From assembly GCF_900105755.1 (NCBI RefSeq), contig NZ_FNTQ01000001.1, forward strand, positions 6,758,001 to 6,822,000: a stretch of DNA of 64,000 nucleotides, in the 5' to 3' direction. Made by a program: the position numbers and the translations under genes. Below are positions 43,408 to 51,694 of the stretch, in pieces. The DNA is from Streptomyces sp. Ag109_O5-10 (GTDB lineage Bacteria > Actinomycetota > Actinomycetes > Streptomycetales > Streptomycetaceae). Under the pieces are notes generated by a model. It searched no databases. It was not told where the DNA came from and was given only the letters and a program-made list of their open reading frames with translations. Each line of letters starts with the position of its first letter. Positions within the stretch are counted from its first letter, which is position 1.

Positions 43408-44670
43408 TCAGGTCAGGACGGCGGGGTCGGACGTGATCTCCAACCTGACCGTCTCCCGCGCGACGGCCAAGGTGCGGAGCACGGTCGCTCGGTCCGGACC
43501 GTGCACCGAGGCGCTGACCGGAATGCACATGTTGTGGTTGGTGGTCGGCACATGGTCACCGGGCTCGAACTCCACGAGCACATCGGCGACGCCGGGCAGC
43601 GCGCGCAGCTCGTCCAGCCCGTGCATGGCCACCAGGGTGCCGGGCGGGCCGTCGTTGCGAATGACGACGGAGCCGAGCACGGCCCGGAACCCGTGGTCCC
43701 CGTCGATCATCTTCGGACGGCGGCCGAGGAAGCACTCCACGGCATCGTGGAACGGTCGCAGATCGGAGTGTCTCGTCCACATCGGTACCGCGGGGCCGCC
43801 CGAGAACCGGGCCGCGAGTTCGATCAGGTGGACGTCGTCCCCGTCGTCACTGCATTTGACCTCGATGTGGCCGGGTCCGTAATGGATGCCGAACGCGTCG
43901 AGCACGCGCTTGCAAAACCGCTCCACCCGTTCGTAGTCGGGATGCGAACCGTCGATCTGGACGATGTCCCAGAGGGGAAAGTCGTAGTCGCGGTCGTCGG
44001 GCCGTCGGTATTCCCAGACGTCGATCAGCCGGTGTTCACCGTCGGCGCTGCAGAAATTCACCGCGTACTCGCGCCCGCGTATGTATTGCTCCACCAGCCA
44101 TTCGGTGACCGGTCGGTCGTGCCGGTCAACCGCCAGATCCTTGGTCGCCGCGTCCAGATCCGCCGCGTCACCGATGACCGTGACGCCGTAGGAGCCCGAG
44201 CCCATCGTCTGTTTCACGATGACGGGAAAGCCGATGTCCCGGGCGGCCTCCGCCACCGCGTCGAGGGAGTCGACCAGCCGGAACTCCGGAACGCGGACCC
44301 CTGTCTGTACGGCCCTGGTCCGCATCGCCGCTTTGTTGCGCCGGGCCCAGCCCAGAGCGGGGTCGTTCCCTGGCAGGCCGAGCCGCGCCGCGATCTCGTC
44401 GGCCAGGTGGAGGGTCGACCCCCGGGACGGGACGACAGCCCGCAGGTCGAACCCGGCCGCACGGACCTGCCGGACGGCGTCGTCCACCCCGTCGGCCTGG
44501 AGCGACATCTCGCCGGCGGGGTCGGCCGGCAGGTCCGCGGCCGTGGACGACGGGCTCGTGGACAGCGAGACCACGTCGAAACCCAGCTCGCGGACGGCGG
44601 CCTTGTACGCGTGTCCGTTCCGGCTGTCCGCGGGGTCCACCAGCAGGACCACCGGGTTGTTCGATTCCAC
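43408..44670 (-). CDS. ATP-grasp ligase (carboxylate-amine ligase type), paralogue of the one at 52675
   Basis: The protein has 420 residues. The ATP-grasp core has the ATP-binding Lys and Gly-rich loop in FPVIVKQTMGSGSYGVTV, EWLVEQYIRGREYAVNF, and metal-binding Glu residues in HIEVKC and HLIELAARFSGGP. Preceding residues include a RLGLPGNDP motif shared with the ligase at 52675. Such enzymes activate a carboxylate as acyl phosphate and join it to an amine. GTG start with AGAGGAG upstream. Last gene of the minus-strand operon. Confidence 0.88.
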   Translation of the reverse strand: MESNNPVVLLVDPADSRNGHAYKAAVRELGFDVVSLSTSPSSTAADLPADPAGEMSLQADGVDDAVRQVRAAGFDLRAVVPSRGSTLHLADEIAARLGLPGNDPALGWARRNKAAMRTRAVQTGVRVPEFRLVDSLDAVAEAARDIGFPVIVKQTMGSGSYGVTVIGDAADLDAATKDLAVDRHDRPVTEWLVEQYIRGREYAVNFCSADGEHRLIDVWEYRRPDDRDYDFPLWDIVQIDGSHPDYERVERFCKRVLDAFGIHYGPGHIEVKCSDDGDDVHLIELAARFSGGPAVPMWTRHSDLRPFHDAVECFLGRRPKMIDGDHGFRAVLGSVVIRNDGPPGTLVAMHGLDELRALPGVADVLVEFEPGDHVPTTNHNMCIPVSASVHGPDRATVLRTLAVARETVRLEITSDPAVLT

Positions 44671-44704
44671 CGAAGCTCCTCTCCGTAGCGACGACGGGTG
44701 ACGA

Positions 44705-45739
44705 CTAGCGCGCGGCCATGGCGTTGGCGGCCGCCAGCACCATGGCCTCCGCGGGGTGCACCCGGTCGATGTCGGCGACCGCGGCCATCAGCTCGAAGAC
44801 GTCGACGTTCGCGGTCTTCGCGCACCTGCTGATCAGCGGGAAGAAGCTGGAGTGCGTGCGCGTGACGCCGCCGACGAGCTGGTATGTGCGATCGTCGTGC
44901 AGTCGCTCCAACGGGCGGACGACGGACTCGCTCAACTCCGCGAGAGCCCGGAAGTCGTACGTGTCGCGACAGCCCTGGGCATGCAGGGCCGCCGCGAACG
45001 TCTCTGTCACGGTGTTGCCGGCCCCGCGGCCGATGCCGTCGAGCGTGGTGTCGACGAACCGTGCGCCGCTCGACGTCGCCGCGAGCGCGTTGGCGTTGGC
45101 CAGGCTCAGGTTGTCGTGCCCGTGGAAGCCGAGCGGAACGGTCACCGACTGGCCGACCTTCTCGAACAGCTCGGTGACGTCCGACGGCAGGTAACCACCC
45201 ACCGAGTCGACGAGGTACACGACATCGGCACCGTACTCCGTGCACTGACGGACCGCGTCCGTGACACCGTCGGCTTCGAGGACGTTCGTCTTCATGAGGT
45301 TGGCGAACGCCGTGATGCCGAGGTCCTTGGCGAGGGTGAGGAAGGCCTCGGCCGGCGCGACGGAAGAGATGTCCACGCCGACCCGGACGAACTGCATGCC
45401 GGCGGCCACGGCTTGCCTCAGGTGATCCAGCTCGGCGATTCCCGGGATGCAGAACATCCCCCAACTCGCGCTCGTCAGCGTCTCGGACGCGATCCCGAAG
45501 CACCGTGCGTCGGAGACCAGCATGGGATGAGCCGTGCGCTCGGCGGCGTTGAGGCCCAGTCCGTGACCCAGCTCGACGTACCGGACACCTGCTCCTTCAA
45601 GACCGCTCAGAACGCTCCTGATCGTGCTTTCGGTGAACTTGAAGTCCACGGCATAACTACCGTCACGGAGTGTGCAGTCCAGGATTTCGACTGCGGATGG
45701 CCGCCCGTCCTCGGCAACCATCGGCGATGTCTCTGACAT
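44705..45739 (-). CDS. HMGL-type aldolase, DmpG/MhpE-like (4-hydroxy-2-oxovalerate aldolase family)
   Basis: The protein has 344 residues. The TIM-barrel signature is ILDCTLRDGSYAVDF; metal-binding His pair is in PLGFHGHDNLSLANA; LDGIGRGAGNTVTE follows as in DmpG (compare LAGLGAGAGN). These enzymes make or break 4-hydroxy-2-oxo acids with pyruvate. The acetaldehyde dehydrogenase partner DmpF is absent. It probably builds or cleaves a carbon chain of a cluster-specific amino acid. It is the first gene after the operator at 45780. Confidence 0.85.
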   Translation of the reverse strand: MSETSPMVAEDGRPSAVEILDCTLRDGSYAVDFKFTESTIRSVLSGLEGAGVRYVELGHGLGLNAAERTAHPMLVSDARCFGIASETLTSASWGMFCIPGIAELDHLRQAVAAGMQFVRVGVDISSVAPAEAFLTLAKDLGITAFANLMKTNVLEADGVTDAVRQCTEYGADVVYLVDSVGGYLPSDVTELFEKVGQSVTVPLGFHGHDNLSLANANALAATSSGARFVDTTLDGIGRGAGNTVTETFAAALHAQGCRDTYDFRALAELSESVVRPLERLHDDRTYQLVGGVTRTHSSFFPLISRCAKTANVDVFELMAAVADIDRVHPAEAMVLAAANAMAAR

Positions 45740-45779
45740 TGAACACCTCAAGCAGAGAAGTATGGGGAAAACGGTGTTT

Positions 45780-45830
45780 CGACACTAGCCGAGAAGTGCC
45801 CGTCCGCCAGCGGCAGAAGCCCGGCAGAAA
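45780..45830 (-). promoter_or_regulatory. SARP-type operator and -10 region, site A
   Basis: On the minus strand CTTCTGCCG occurs twice in 11-bp register (plus strand CGGCAGAAG at 45811 and CGGCAGAAA at 45822). It is followed after 23 bases by TAGTGT as -10 within CTAGTGTCG. The same elements with identical spacing occur at site B. SARP activators are known to bind such 11-bp direct repeats. It drives the aldolase and ATP-grasp genes. Confidence 0.72.
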
Positions 45831-45909
45831 AGAGCGGATCGACGGGCGTAAATGCCCCCCGAAGCAACCCGGAATGACAGCGGAAAAGAAAGAGCTGGAC
45901 GTCGCGTTG

Positions 45910-46896
45910 TCAGCGCGCGCCCTCCGCTCGCAGATCGCGGACGAACGTGTCGAAGCGGGAGCGGAAGGAGCCGAAGCGTGCCTTGTTGAGATCCGGGTCA
46001 CGCGCTGCGGAGCCGTCGACCTCGATCTCGGAGAACCACCATCGCCCGTCGGCACGGAGGAAGTCGACGCAGAGGTAGGGCAGCCCGATGTCACGGGCCA
46101 CCGCCCGCGCCGGGGCGAGCAGCGCATCGGGGATGGCGTTCCACGCCGCCGAGCCGCCCTGGGCGGTGTTGCCCGCGAGCGCGTCGCCGCGCAGTTCGCG
46201 CGTCAGCACGCGGTGCGGCTCACCGTCGAGGCAGTACACGCGGTAGTCGACCACGTCGCGCCCCAGCCACGGCTGTATCAGGACCGTCAGCTCGGTGGCG
46301 GCCGCCCAGGTGAGCACGGCGTCCAGTTCCCCGACGGTGGAGGCGACGAACACGCCGTTCCCGCCTCCCCAGCTGGCGGGTTTGACCACCACCGGAAGAC
46401 CGATGTCGCTCGCGCGCATCGCGGCGGTGCACCAGTCGAGGTGGTCCCGGTCGTATCCGCGGGTGCACAGGCGCACCGACGGCAGCCGCTGCACCACACT
46501 GCCGAACCGCTGTAGCGCGGTGAGCTGCTTCTCGTTGTTGACCAGGCTGAGCCCGACGGGGACCGTGGTGAAGAAGCCGGCCGCTGACAGGGCGGCGTAG
46601 GTCGTCAAGTGCCGCCAGTAGTCGAACCGGTCGACCGGCCACGTGACCAGCTTCGTGTGGAAGACGGTCGCGTCCGGTGCGACGAGCGCGCCGCGCACGC
46701 GGACCGAGGCACAGTCCTTCGTGGTGCCCACGACGACGTCGTCGACGCTGATCCGGGTCAGCCGCATCCCGACCGCGCGCGCGGCGTCGTCGTAGCCCGT
46801 GTTGATCGCGGCGTCATAGGGATTCGGTGACTTGCTCTCGCGCTCCGAGCGGATCCAGAACATGGTGATCGCGTCGCTGTCGTGCGCTGTCGTCAT
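45910..46896 (-). CDS. ATP-grasp ligase (RimK/glutathione synthetase-like)
   Basis: The protein has 328 residues. It has LVNNEKQLTALQRFG, LPSVRLCTRGYDRD, the ATP-binding Lys and glycine loop in LPVVVKPASWGGGNGVFVA, TVLIQPWLGRDVVDYRVYCL, and metal residues in WWFSEIEVDGSAARDPDLNK. It is likely an amide or ester-bond-forming ligase. Its ATG overlaps the stop of the upstream paralogue at 46893-47819 (ATGA), so both are made together. Only this member of the pair keeps the catalytic residues. Confidence 0.85.
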   Translation of the reverse strand: MTTAHDSDAITMFWIRSERESKSPNPYDAAINTGYDDAARAVGMRLTRISVDDVVVGTTKDCASVRVRGALVAPDATVFHTKLVTWPVDRFDYWRHLTTYAALSAAGFFTTVPVGLSLVNNEKQLTALQRFGSVVQRLPSVRLCTRGYDRDHLDWCTAAMRASDIGLPVVVKPASWGGGNGVFVASTVGELDAVLTWAAATELTVLIQPWLGRDVVDYRVYCLDGEPHRVLTRELRGDALAGNTAQGGSAAWNAIPDALLAPARAVARDIGLPYLCVDFLRADGRWWFSEIEVDGSAARDPDLNKARFGSFRSRFDTFVRDLRAEGAR

Positions 46897-47819
46897 GCTC
46901 CGACTCCGGCTGCCGAGGGCGAAACCGCGTCGCGCGCGGCACGGAACCGACGGAACGCCTCGCGGTAGGCGACGAGTTGGACTTCCAGGGCGTCGGCGTC
47001 GGCGTCGGGCGCGAAACCCGTGCAGTCCACGTGCGACAGCCAGAACCGATCGGCGTCCTGGACGAAGCCGATCCGGACGTAGGCGAGTCCGAGCGCGGTC
47101 GCGACCGTCCGCGCGGGGCCGGACAGCCGCTCGGCGAGCGCCCCTTCCAGACCGGCCGGCTCGCCGTCGACGCACACCACGGTGTGTTCGACGACGTGTT
47201 CGCCGAGCCATGGCTGCACGAGGACGGTCACCTCGGACGCACCCGCCAACTGCAGGAGGGTGGTCAGCCTGCGTTCGTTCTCCGCGACGAACGGCCGGTC
47301 GCCGGGCCGGCGGACCGCCGGGCGCACCGCCACCGGGAACTCCAGCCCCCAGTCGGAGAGGCGCAGCCGGTCGCGATGGACCTCGATCTCGCGGGTACAC
47401 AGCCGCACCGACGGCAGGGTGCGCACCTCGCCGAGATCGAAACTCAGGAGCGGCACGATCGTGTCTGTCCAGGTGATCGAGTGAACGGCGGGCACGGTGA
47501 CCATGAACCCGGCGGCTTCGAGGATCCCGATGGTGCTCAACAGCCGCCAGGCGTCCGCCGCCTGCGTGGACCCGCCGAGCGAGCCGGTGTGGAAGAAGGT
47601 GTCGCGCGGGTCCACGCGGTCGCCCCGCACCCGCACGACGGCCGTCTGCCCCGTCTGGGTCAGGACCAGGTCGTCGACCGTGGCCGTGCGCAGGGCGACA
47701 CCGAGGCTCGCGGCCGCCGCGGTCAGGTCCGCCACGCGCGCGTGGTCGGCCGTCGCGACCGAGATGTGGTCGCGTTCCGAGCGCAGCCAGACGAGGCCGG
47801 GGGGAGAGGGAGTGGGCAT
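46893..47819 (-). CDS. Degenerate ATP-grasp paralogue (probable pseudoenzyme)
   Basis: The protein has 308 residues and aligns along its length with the ligase at 45910-46896: FHTGSLGGSTQAADAWRLLS, LPSVRLCTREIEVHRDR and TVLVQPWLGEHVVEHTVVCV. The ATP-binding Lys is replaced by Arg (VAVRPAVRRPGDRP), the glycine loop WGGGNG is gone, and the metal-site Glu region reads LSHVDCTGF. It probably lost ligase activity and acts as a partner or carrier-binding subunit of its coupled neighbour. Role inferred. Confidence 0.8.
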   Translation of the reverse strand: MPTPSPPGLVWLRSERDHISVATADHARVADLTAAAASLGVALRTATVDDLVLTQTGQTAVVRVRGDRVDPRDTFFHTGSLGGSTQAADAWRLLSTIGILEAAGFMVTVPAVHSITWTDTIVPLLSFDLGEVRTLPSVRLCTREIEVHRDRLRLSDWGLEFPVAVRPAVRRPGDRPFVAENERRLTTLLQLAGASEVTVLVQPWLGEHVVEHTVVCVDGEPAGLEGALAERLSGPARTVATALGLAYVRIGFVQDADRFWLSHVDCTGFAPDADADALEVQLVAYREAFRRFRAARDAVSPSAAGVGA

Positions 47820-47909
47820 GGATCTCGCTCCTGGATCGGGGGCGCGCGGCGAAGGGGCTGACGGGCCGGCGCCCGAAATCGTTCGTGCGGGCGGAGGTGC
47901 CGAAAGGAC

Positions 47910-48563
47910 TCAGTCGTCCAGTACGGCCAGCGCCCGCGCGGGCGCGCCGTCTCCACCGCTGACGTTGAGCACACCGACGAAGAGCGTGCTCCATCGGTCC
48001 GCGATCTCGCGCAGTACGAGGTTCTCCACGATCAGCATGCCGGCGCCCAGCAGCGTGCGGTGCACGTCGTAGGGGAAGTTCGCCGGACGCATGCTCATCG
48101 GCAGGTCCGGGCTGATGGTGTCCATGCCGATGAGGCGAAGCCCCGTGTCCACGGCCCAGCGGGCCGCGTCGACCGCGAGGTAGGGGTGGCTGTCCACATA
48201 GGCCGGCTCGCCGTAGCGGTCGTCCCAGCCGGTGCGGATCAGCAGCGCGTCACCGGGTTCGAGGTCGACGGCGGACTTCAGGTCGGCCGCCGTGATCGGC
48301 ACGGGATCGTCCCGCAGCACCTCGATGCAGTACGCCCGGCCGACCAGCGTCGACACCGGCACCTGGTCGAGCGTGGCGCCGTCCTCGACGAAGTGCGACG
48401 GGGCGTCCACGTGGGTGCCGATGTGGGTCGGTATGTTCAGGCGCATGACCCGCATCCGGTCGTCCGCCCAGGTGCTGGTGGGCGTGAATTCGGGTGCCTG
48501 GATCGTGCGCGCGTGCGGCATACCCGTTTCCAGCGGGCGGGAGAGATCAACTGTACGTGGCAT
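47910..48563 (-). CDS. Cyclase/kynurenine formamidase-family metal hydrolase (PF04199)
   Basis: The protein has 217 residues. The family motif H-x-G-T-H-x-D-x-P-x-H is seen in IPTHIGTHVDAPSHF. The latter part has GDALLIRTGWDDRYG, RLIGMDTISPDLP and the late AGMLIVENLVLREI. PF04199 members hydrolyse amides or close rings using divalent metals. In the cluster it could open or close a lactam or remove a formyl group. It lies between the TauD-like oxygenase and the ATP-grasp pair on one operon. Confidence 0.85.
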   Translation of the reverse strand: MPRTVDLSRPLETGMPHARTIQAPEFTPTSTWADDRMRVMRLNIPTHIGTHVDAPSHFVEDGATLDQVPVSTLVGRAYCIEVLRDDPVPITAADLKSAVDLEPGDALLIRTGWDDRYGEPAYVDSHPYLAVDAARWAVDTGLRLIGMDTISPDLPMSMRPANFPYDVHRTLLGAGMLIVENLVLREIADRWSTLFVGVLNVSGGDGAPARALAVLDD

Positions 48564-48588
48564 GAGGTGCCCACTCCTTCGCTTCGGC

Positions 48589-49476
48589 TTAGTTGGCTCG
48601 TCCGTCTTCCTGCACCCCGTAGATTCGGCGCAGCCTGCGGTGGGAGGTGGTCTCCTGGAACGGCCGGCGGCCGTGCAGCATGCGCCGGTTGTCCCACAGC
48701 AGGCCGACGCCGCGTTCGAGGAGCACGGCTTCCGCGTTCACCGCCGCGGCAGCGGAGACCTGGTCGAATGCGTCCATGGCCGCCAGAAGCTCCGGCGGAA
48801 CCGGCGTACCTTCGGCGGCAAAGGCCTGCTCGATGTACATGCGGACGTAACGCAGTTCGTAGCCGTTGTCCGTGCGCGTCAGCACCGGCTGCCGTTTGAT
48901 CTTGACTCCGGCCATCTGGTCCTTCACGTCGAACGGTACGGGTCGGCTCAGTTCGGCGACGTGGGCCGGGTCGATCCGGTCGAGCTCCCGAACCAGGTTC
49001 TCGACGTCCATCAGCAGCGTCTCCCCGCCCGTCGCCGCGGACAGGCCGAACAGGAAGGCGACGTCGGGCAGTTGCGGCAGCAGGGTGCCGTCGGTGTGAT
49101 AGTTGCCCGTCTTGTTCGAGTTCGAGTAGTGGCTGGTGGCCGCGGCCGCGGCCTTGACCTCGACGGGATAGATGAGTTCGCCGGAGCTGTACTGCGGAAC
49201 CGGGCGGAAAAGCAGCGTGAAGAAATTCCAGTAGACGGTGCTGATGTCCTGGTCGCTGAGTCCCTCCGGGGCGACCCGCACGACGGCGCCCCCCGCGTCC
49301 TTGCGGATGGCCGAGACTATGTCGCCACGCAGCGCCTGGATCTCCGTGTCGGCCGTCGGGAAGGTCTCCGTCGGCCACTTGTCCAGAGGCGTTTCAGCGT
49401 CTATTTCTCGCGTCAGCAGTGCCGAGACCGCCGAGCTGGATATCTTGAACTCCGGGATCGTGAATTCCGTTGCCAT
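48589..49476 (-). CDS. TauD/TfdA-family Fe(II)/2-oxoglutarate oxygenase
   Basis: The protein has about 295 residues. The iron site H-x-D is in KTGNYHTDGTLLP and the distal His in RRMLHGRRPF with the 2-oxoglutarate Arg following in SHRRLRRIYG. Related enzymes (clavaminate synthase-like) hydroxylate free or tethered amino acids. Start ATG at 49476 (MATEFTIPEF) is preferred; an ATG five codons upstream at 49491 is possible. It follows the glutamate mutase gene and may act on its product. Confidence 0.85.
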   Translation of the reverse strand: MATEFTIPEFKISSSAVSALLTREIDAETPLDKWPTETFPTADTEIQALRGDIVSAIRKDAGGAVVRVAPEGLSDQDISTVYWNFFTLLFRPVPQYSSGELIYPVEVKAAAAATSHYSNSNKTGNYHTDGTLLPQLPDVAFLFGLSAATGGETLLMDVENLVRELDRIDPAHVAELSRPVPFDVKDQMAGVKIKRQPVLTRTDNGYELRYVRMYIEQAFAAEGTPVPPELLAAMDAFDQVSAAAAVNAEAVLLERGVGLLWDNRRMLHGRRPFQETTSHRRLRRIYGVQEDGRAN

Positions 49477-49536
49477 CGTGACTCTGCCCATTTCTGTGAG
49501 GAGATCGGTGCGGCTTGGTCGGCGATCAGGGGTTTT

Positions 49537-51456
49537 TCACGCGTCGAGCGGCCACTTACGGTAATGGCCCGATGGAATGCGCAGCACATCTCGCTCGACG
49601 AGTTGCCATTCGCTTCGCACGGGCGGCTGCTCCGTCCTGCGACGCTCGCTCATCCGGCTCCGATGGAACTCGATCACATCGGAGGAGAACCTCAGCCGGC
49701 CGGTGTTCAGGTAGCGCACCGCGCCCTGGACGTCCCGGGCCGTCAGGACCTCGCCACGGTTGTAGACGCTGGGGGAGAAGGGCACGTCCAGATAGCCGAG
49801 CGCGAATGCCTTCACCACGCCGTCCGTGAGGCTGCCGTCGCCGGCCAGGAGGACGCTCTCGAGGATCTGATCAACCTCGGCCCGCAGGACGGTGGCCTCC
49901 TCGCGGACCGTCCGCTCGTCCACCTCGACGCCGTTCGCCTCCAACGCGCCCAGCCGGCTCAGCTGCAGGCCCTCCTGGTTGTCGGACACCGACGGAATGG
50001 AGGTCGCCTCGACCGGTGTCTTGGTGATCAGCCGCGAGGCACCGGACAGCCGGCCGGTGGCCGCGGAGGCCACGATCAACTGCGCCGCCCGCGCCCGGTC
50101 CTGCGGAAACGCCGCCATGTGCTGGTGGAACACGACGTTGACCTGAACTCCTGGATATCCCAGGTTCGCCAGATACTTCTGGCCCAGTTCGCGCAGGACC
50201 CTGACCGCCGCGATGTCCTGGGACCGGTTTCCTTGTTCGGCGTATCCGAGTGAAACCGATCCCACGCCCTGGCCGGCCGCCAGCATGGCCTCGATCACAT
50301 TGACGACGATCGCCAGACTCGGCGGGATCAGGACCGCGGTGAGAGTGCCGAAGAATTCACGGTCGATGACCACTCCGAACTTCTCGCGGTAGAGACCGAC
50401 CAGCCGATCGACGTACTGCCATCTCCTGAGGGACTGGGCCGGTGAGTAGTCCTTGAAATAGGGGATGTTGTACGTGATCGCGCCCCCCTCGAAACCGGTG
50501 ACGCCACCGGCGCACGAGATCTCGGCGAGGAGCCGTGGGTCGCGAGTGCTGTGTCGGGTCTGCAGCGGTGTCCGCACCTCCGATATCAGCTCGCGGAGAA
50601 CGTCGACCCCGTGATTCACCATGGGGAATCCGTTGAGCGTGGAGGCACCGCTTTCCCGACTCTCCGCGATCGCGTCGTGGGCCTTCCGGTAGTCGTTGTT
50701 CCTGGTGAGCGAATCGATCTGGTAGGACAGCACGTCCGCGCCGGCCCGGCGCAGGGCCACGAAGGCCGTGCGCTGCTCGGCGGCAAGCGCCACGCCCGAG
50801 CGCGGCTGCACCAGGAACGGTCGCGCCCCCCGGGGGCCCGGTGCGTGCGCGTGCGCGAAGGACGGCTGCCGCAGCAGGAAAGCCGCGTTGTCCGCCAGGT
50901 CCCGCGCACGAGCGCCGGTCGGCCAGGACTCCAGCACCGCGGGCCGCTGTTTGAGCAGGTCCTCTTCGGTGAGCCGCTGGTCGGGCGGTGCGGTGCCCGG
51001 CTGGGCGGGCCGGAAGGCGGCGACCGGTCTGGCGCGTACCGCCGGAGGCCTGGTCAGGAGATCCTCGGCCAGCACCGAGAGAATCGTCGGAATGTCGACG
51101 TACGTCGGAAAGACCCGCCGGAAGCCGAGCCGGCGCGCTTCACCGCGTATCCGCTCGGAATTGCCCACGTCCAGGTTCCCACCGGCATACCAGAGCGCGT
51201 CGATGTCGGGATACCTGAGCAGCAGGTCCGGAAACTGCCTCAGATAATGGCGCAGATGCCCGTCCATGCACGAAATCATCACGACATCCACGTCGCCCGC
51301 ATGCCGGAAAAAGTCGTCGAGGTTGTTCTGCGTGCCCATGAAATGGACCGCGTGGCCGGCCTCCGTGATGGCGTGTTTCAGCAGTGTCAGACCCACTGAA
51401 TGGGCATCGGCGCCGATCCCGCCGAGTGCGATCGACCGTGGCGTCGGCAATGGCAT
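49537..51456 (-). CDS. Fused adenosylcobalamin-dependent glutamate mutase (GlmS-GlmE type)
   Basis: The protein has 639 residues. Residues 1-140 form a cobalamin-binding domain with D17-x-H19-x-x-G22 in GADAHSVG, and YAGGNLDVGN and later GFRRVFPTYVDI as in the sigma subunit. Residues about 165-639 match the epsilon catalytic subunit (STLNGFPMVNHGVDVLREL, PQDRARAAQLIVASA, STLNGFP motif). The enzyme interconverts L-glutamate and threo-3-methylaspartate. Elsewhere the two parts are usually separate proteins. It heads the minus-strand operon under operator site B. Confidence 0.9.
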   Translation of the reverse strand: MPLPTPRSIALGGIGADAHSVGLTLLKHAITEAGHAVHFMGTQNNLDDFFRHAGDVDVVMISCMDGHLRHYLRQFPDLLLRYPDIDALWYAGGNLDVGNSERIRGEARRLGFRRVFPTYVDIPTILSVLAEDLLTRPPAVRARPVAAFRPAQPGTAPPDQRLTEEDLLKQRPAVLESWPTGARARDLADNAAFLLRQPSFAHAHAPGPRGARPFLVQPRSGVALAAEQRTAFVALRRAGADVLSYQIDSLTRNNDYRKAHDAIAESRESGASTLNGFPMVNHGVDVLRELISEVRTPLQTRHSTRDPRLLAEISCAGGVTGFEGGAITYNIPYFKDYSPAQSLRRWQYVDRLVGLYREKFGVVIDREFFGTLTAVLIPPSLAIVVNVIEAMLAAGQGVGSVSLGYAEQGNRSQDIAAVRVLRELGQKYLANLGYPGVQVNVVFHQHMAAFPQDRARAAQLIVASAATGRLSGASRLITKTPVEATSIPSVSDNQEGLQLSRLGALEANGVEVDERTVREEATVLRAEVDQILESVLLAGDGSLTDGVVKAFALGYLDVPFSPSVYNRGEVLTARDVQGAVRYLNTGRLRFSSDVIEFHRSRMSERRRTEQPPVRSEWQLVERDVLRIPSGHYRKWPLDA

Positions 51457-51500
51457 TGGCTACCTCGATCGAGCGGAGGAGTGCGGGGCAAGTGTTGTGT

Positions 51501-51562
51501 CGACACTAGCGAAGAAGCGCACCCGTATCAGCGGCAGAAGTGCGGCAGAAACCCGGCAGAAG
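51501..51562 (-). promoter_or_regulatory. SARP-type operator and -10 region, site B
   Basis: On the minus strand CTTCTGCCG or TTCTGCCG occurs three times in exact 11-bp register (plus strand starts at 51532, 51543, 51554). It is followed after 23 bases by TAGTGT in GCTAGTGTCG. The distance from CGACACTAGC (51501) to the first repeat is 31 bp, the same as in site A. It lies in the divergent gap and is oriented toward the glutamate mutase operon. Confidence 0.78.
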
Positions 51563-51694
51563 AGTGCGCGTTTAGTGGCTCAACTGCCTCTCCGAACAGC
51601 AATGGACGCCTTGCGGCACGTGACAGTGACGTGTACGAATTGAACCGTAGGAATCTGCGGGAGCAACCAGGTTATGGTGAGGAAGGGTTACCCG

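Noticed and set aside
45910-47819. Graspetide (microviridin-type) system
   Set aside because: There is no precursor gene with an acidic core next to the ligases; the only small ORF (35193) has a single Asp and no core-like repeats.
51600-51643. 13-codon ORF in the divergent gap before the PhyH gene
   Set aside because: There is no ribosome binding site and it is within the length expected by chance.
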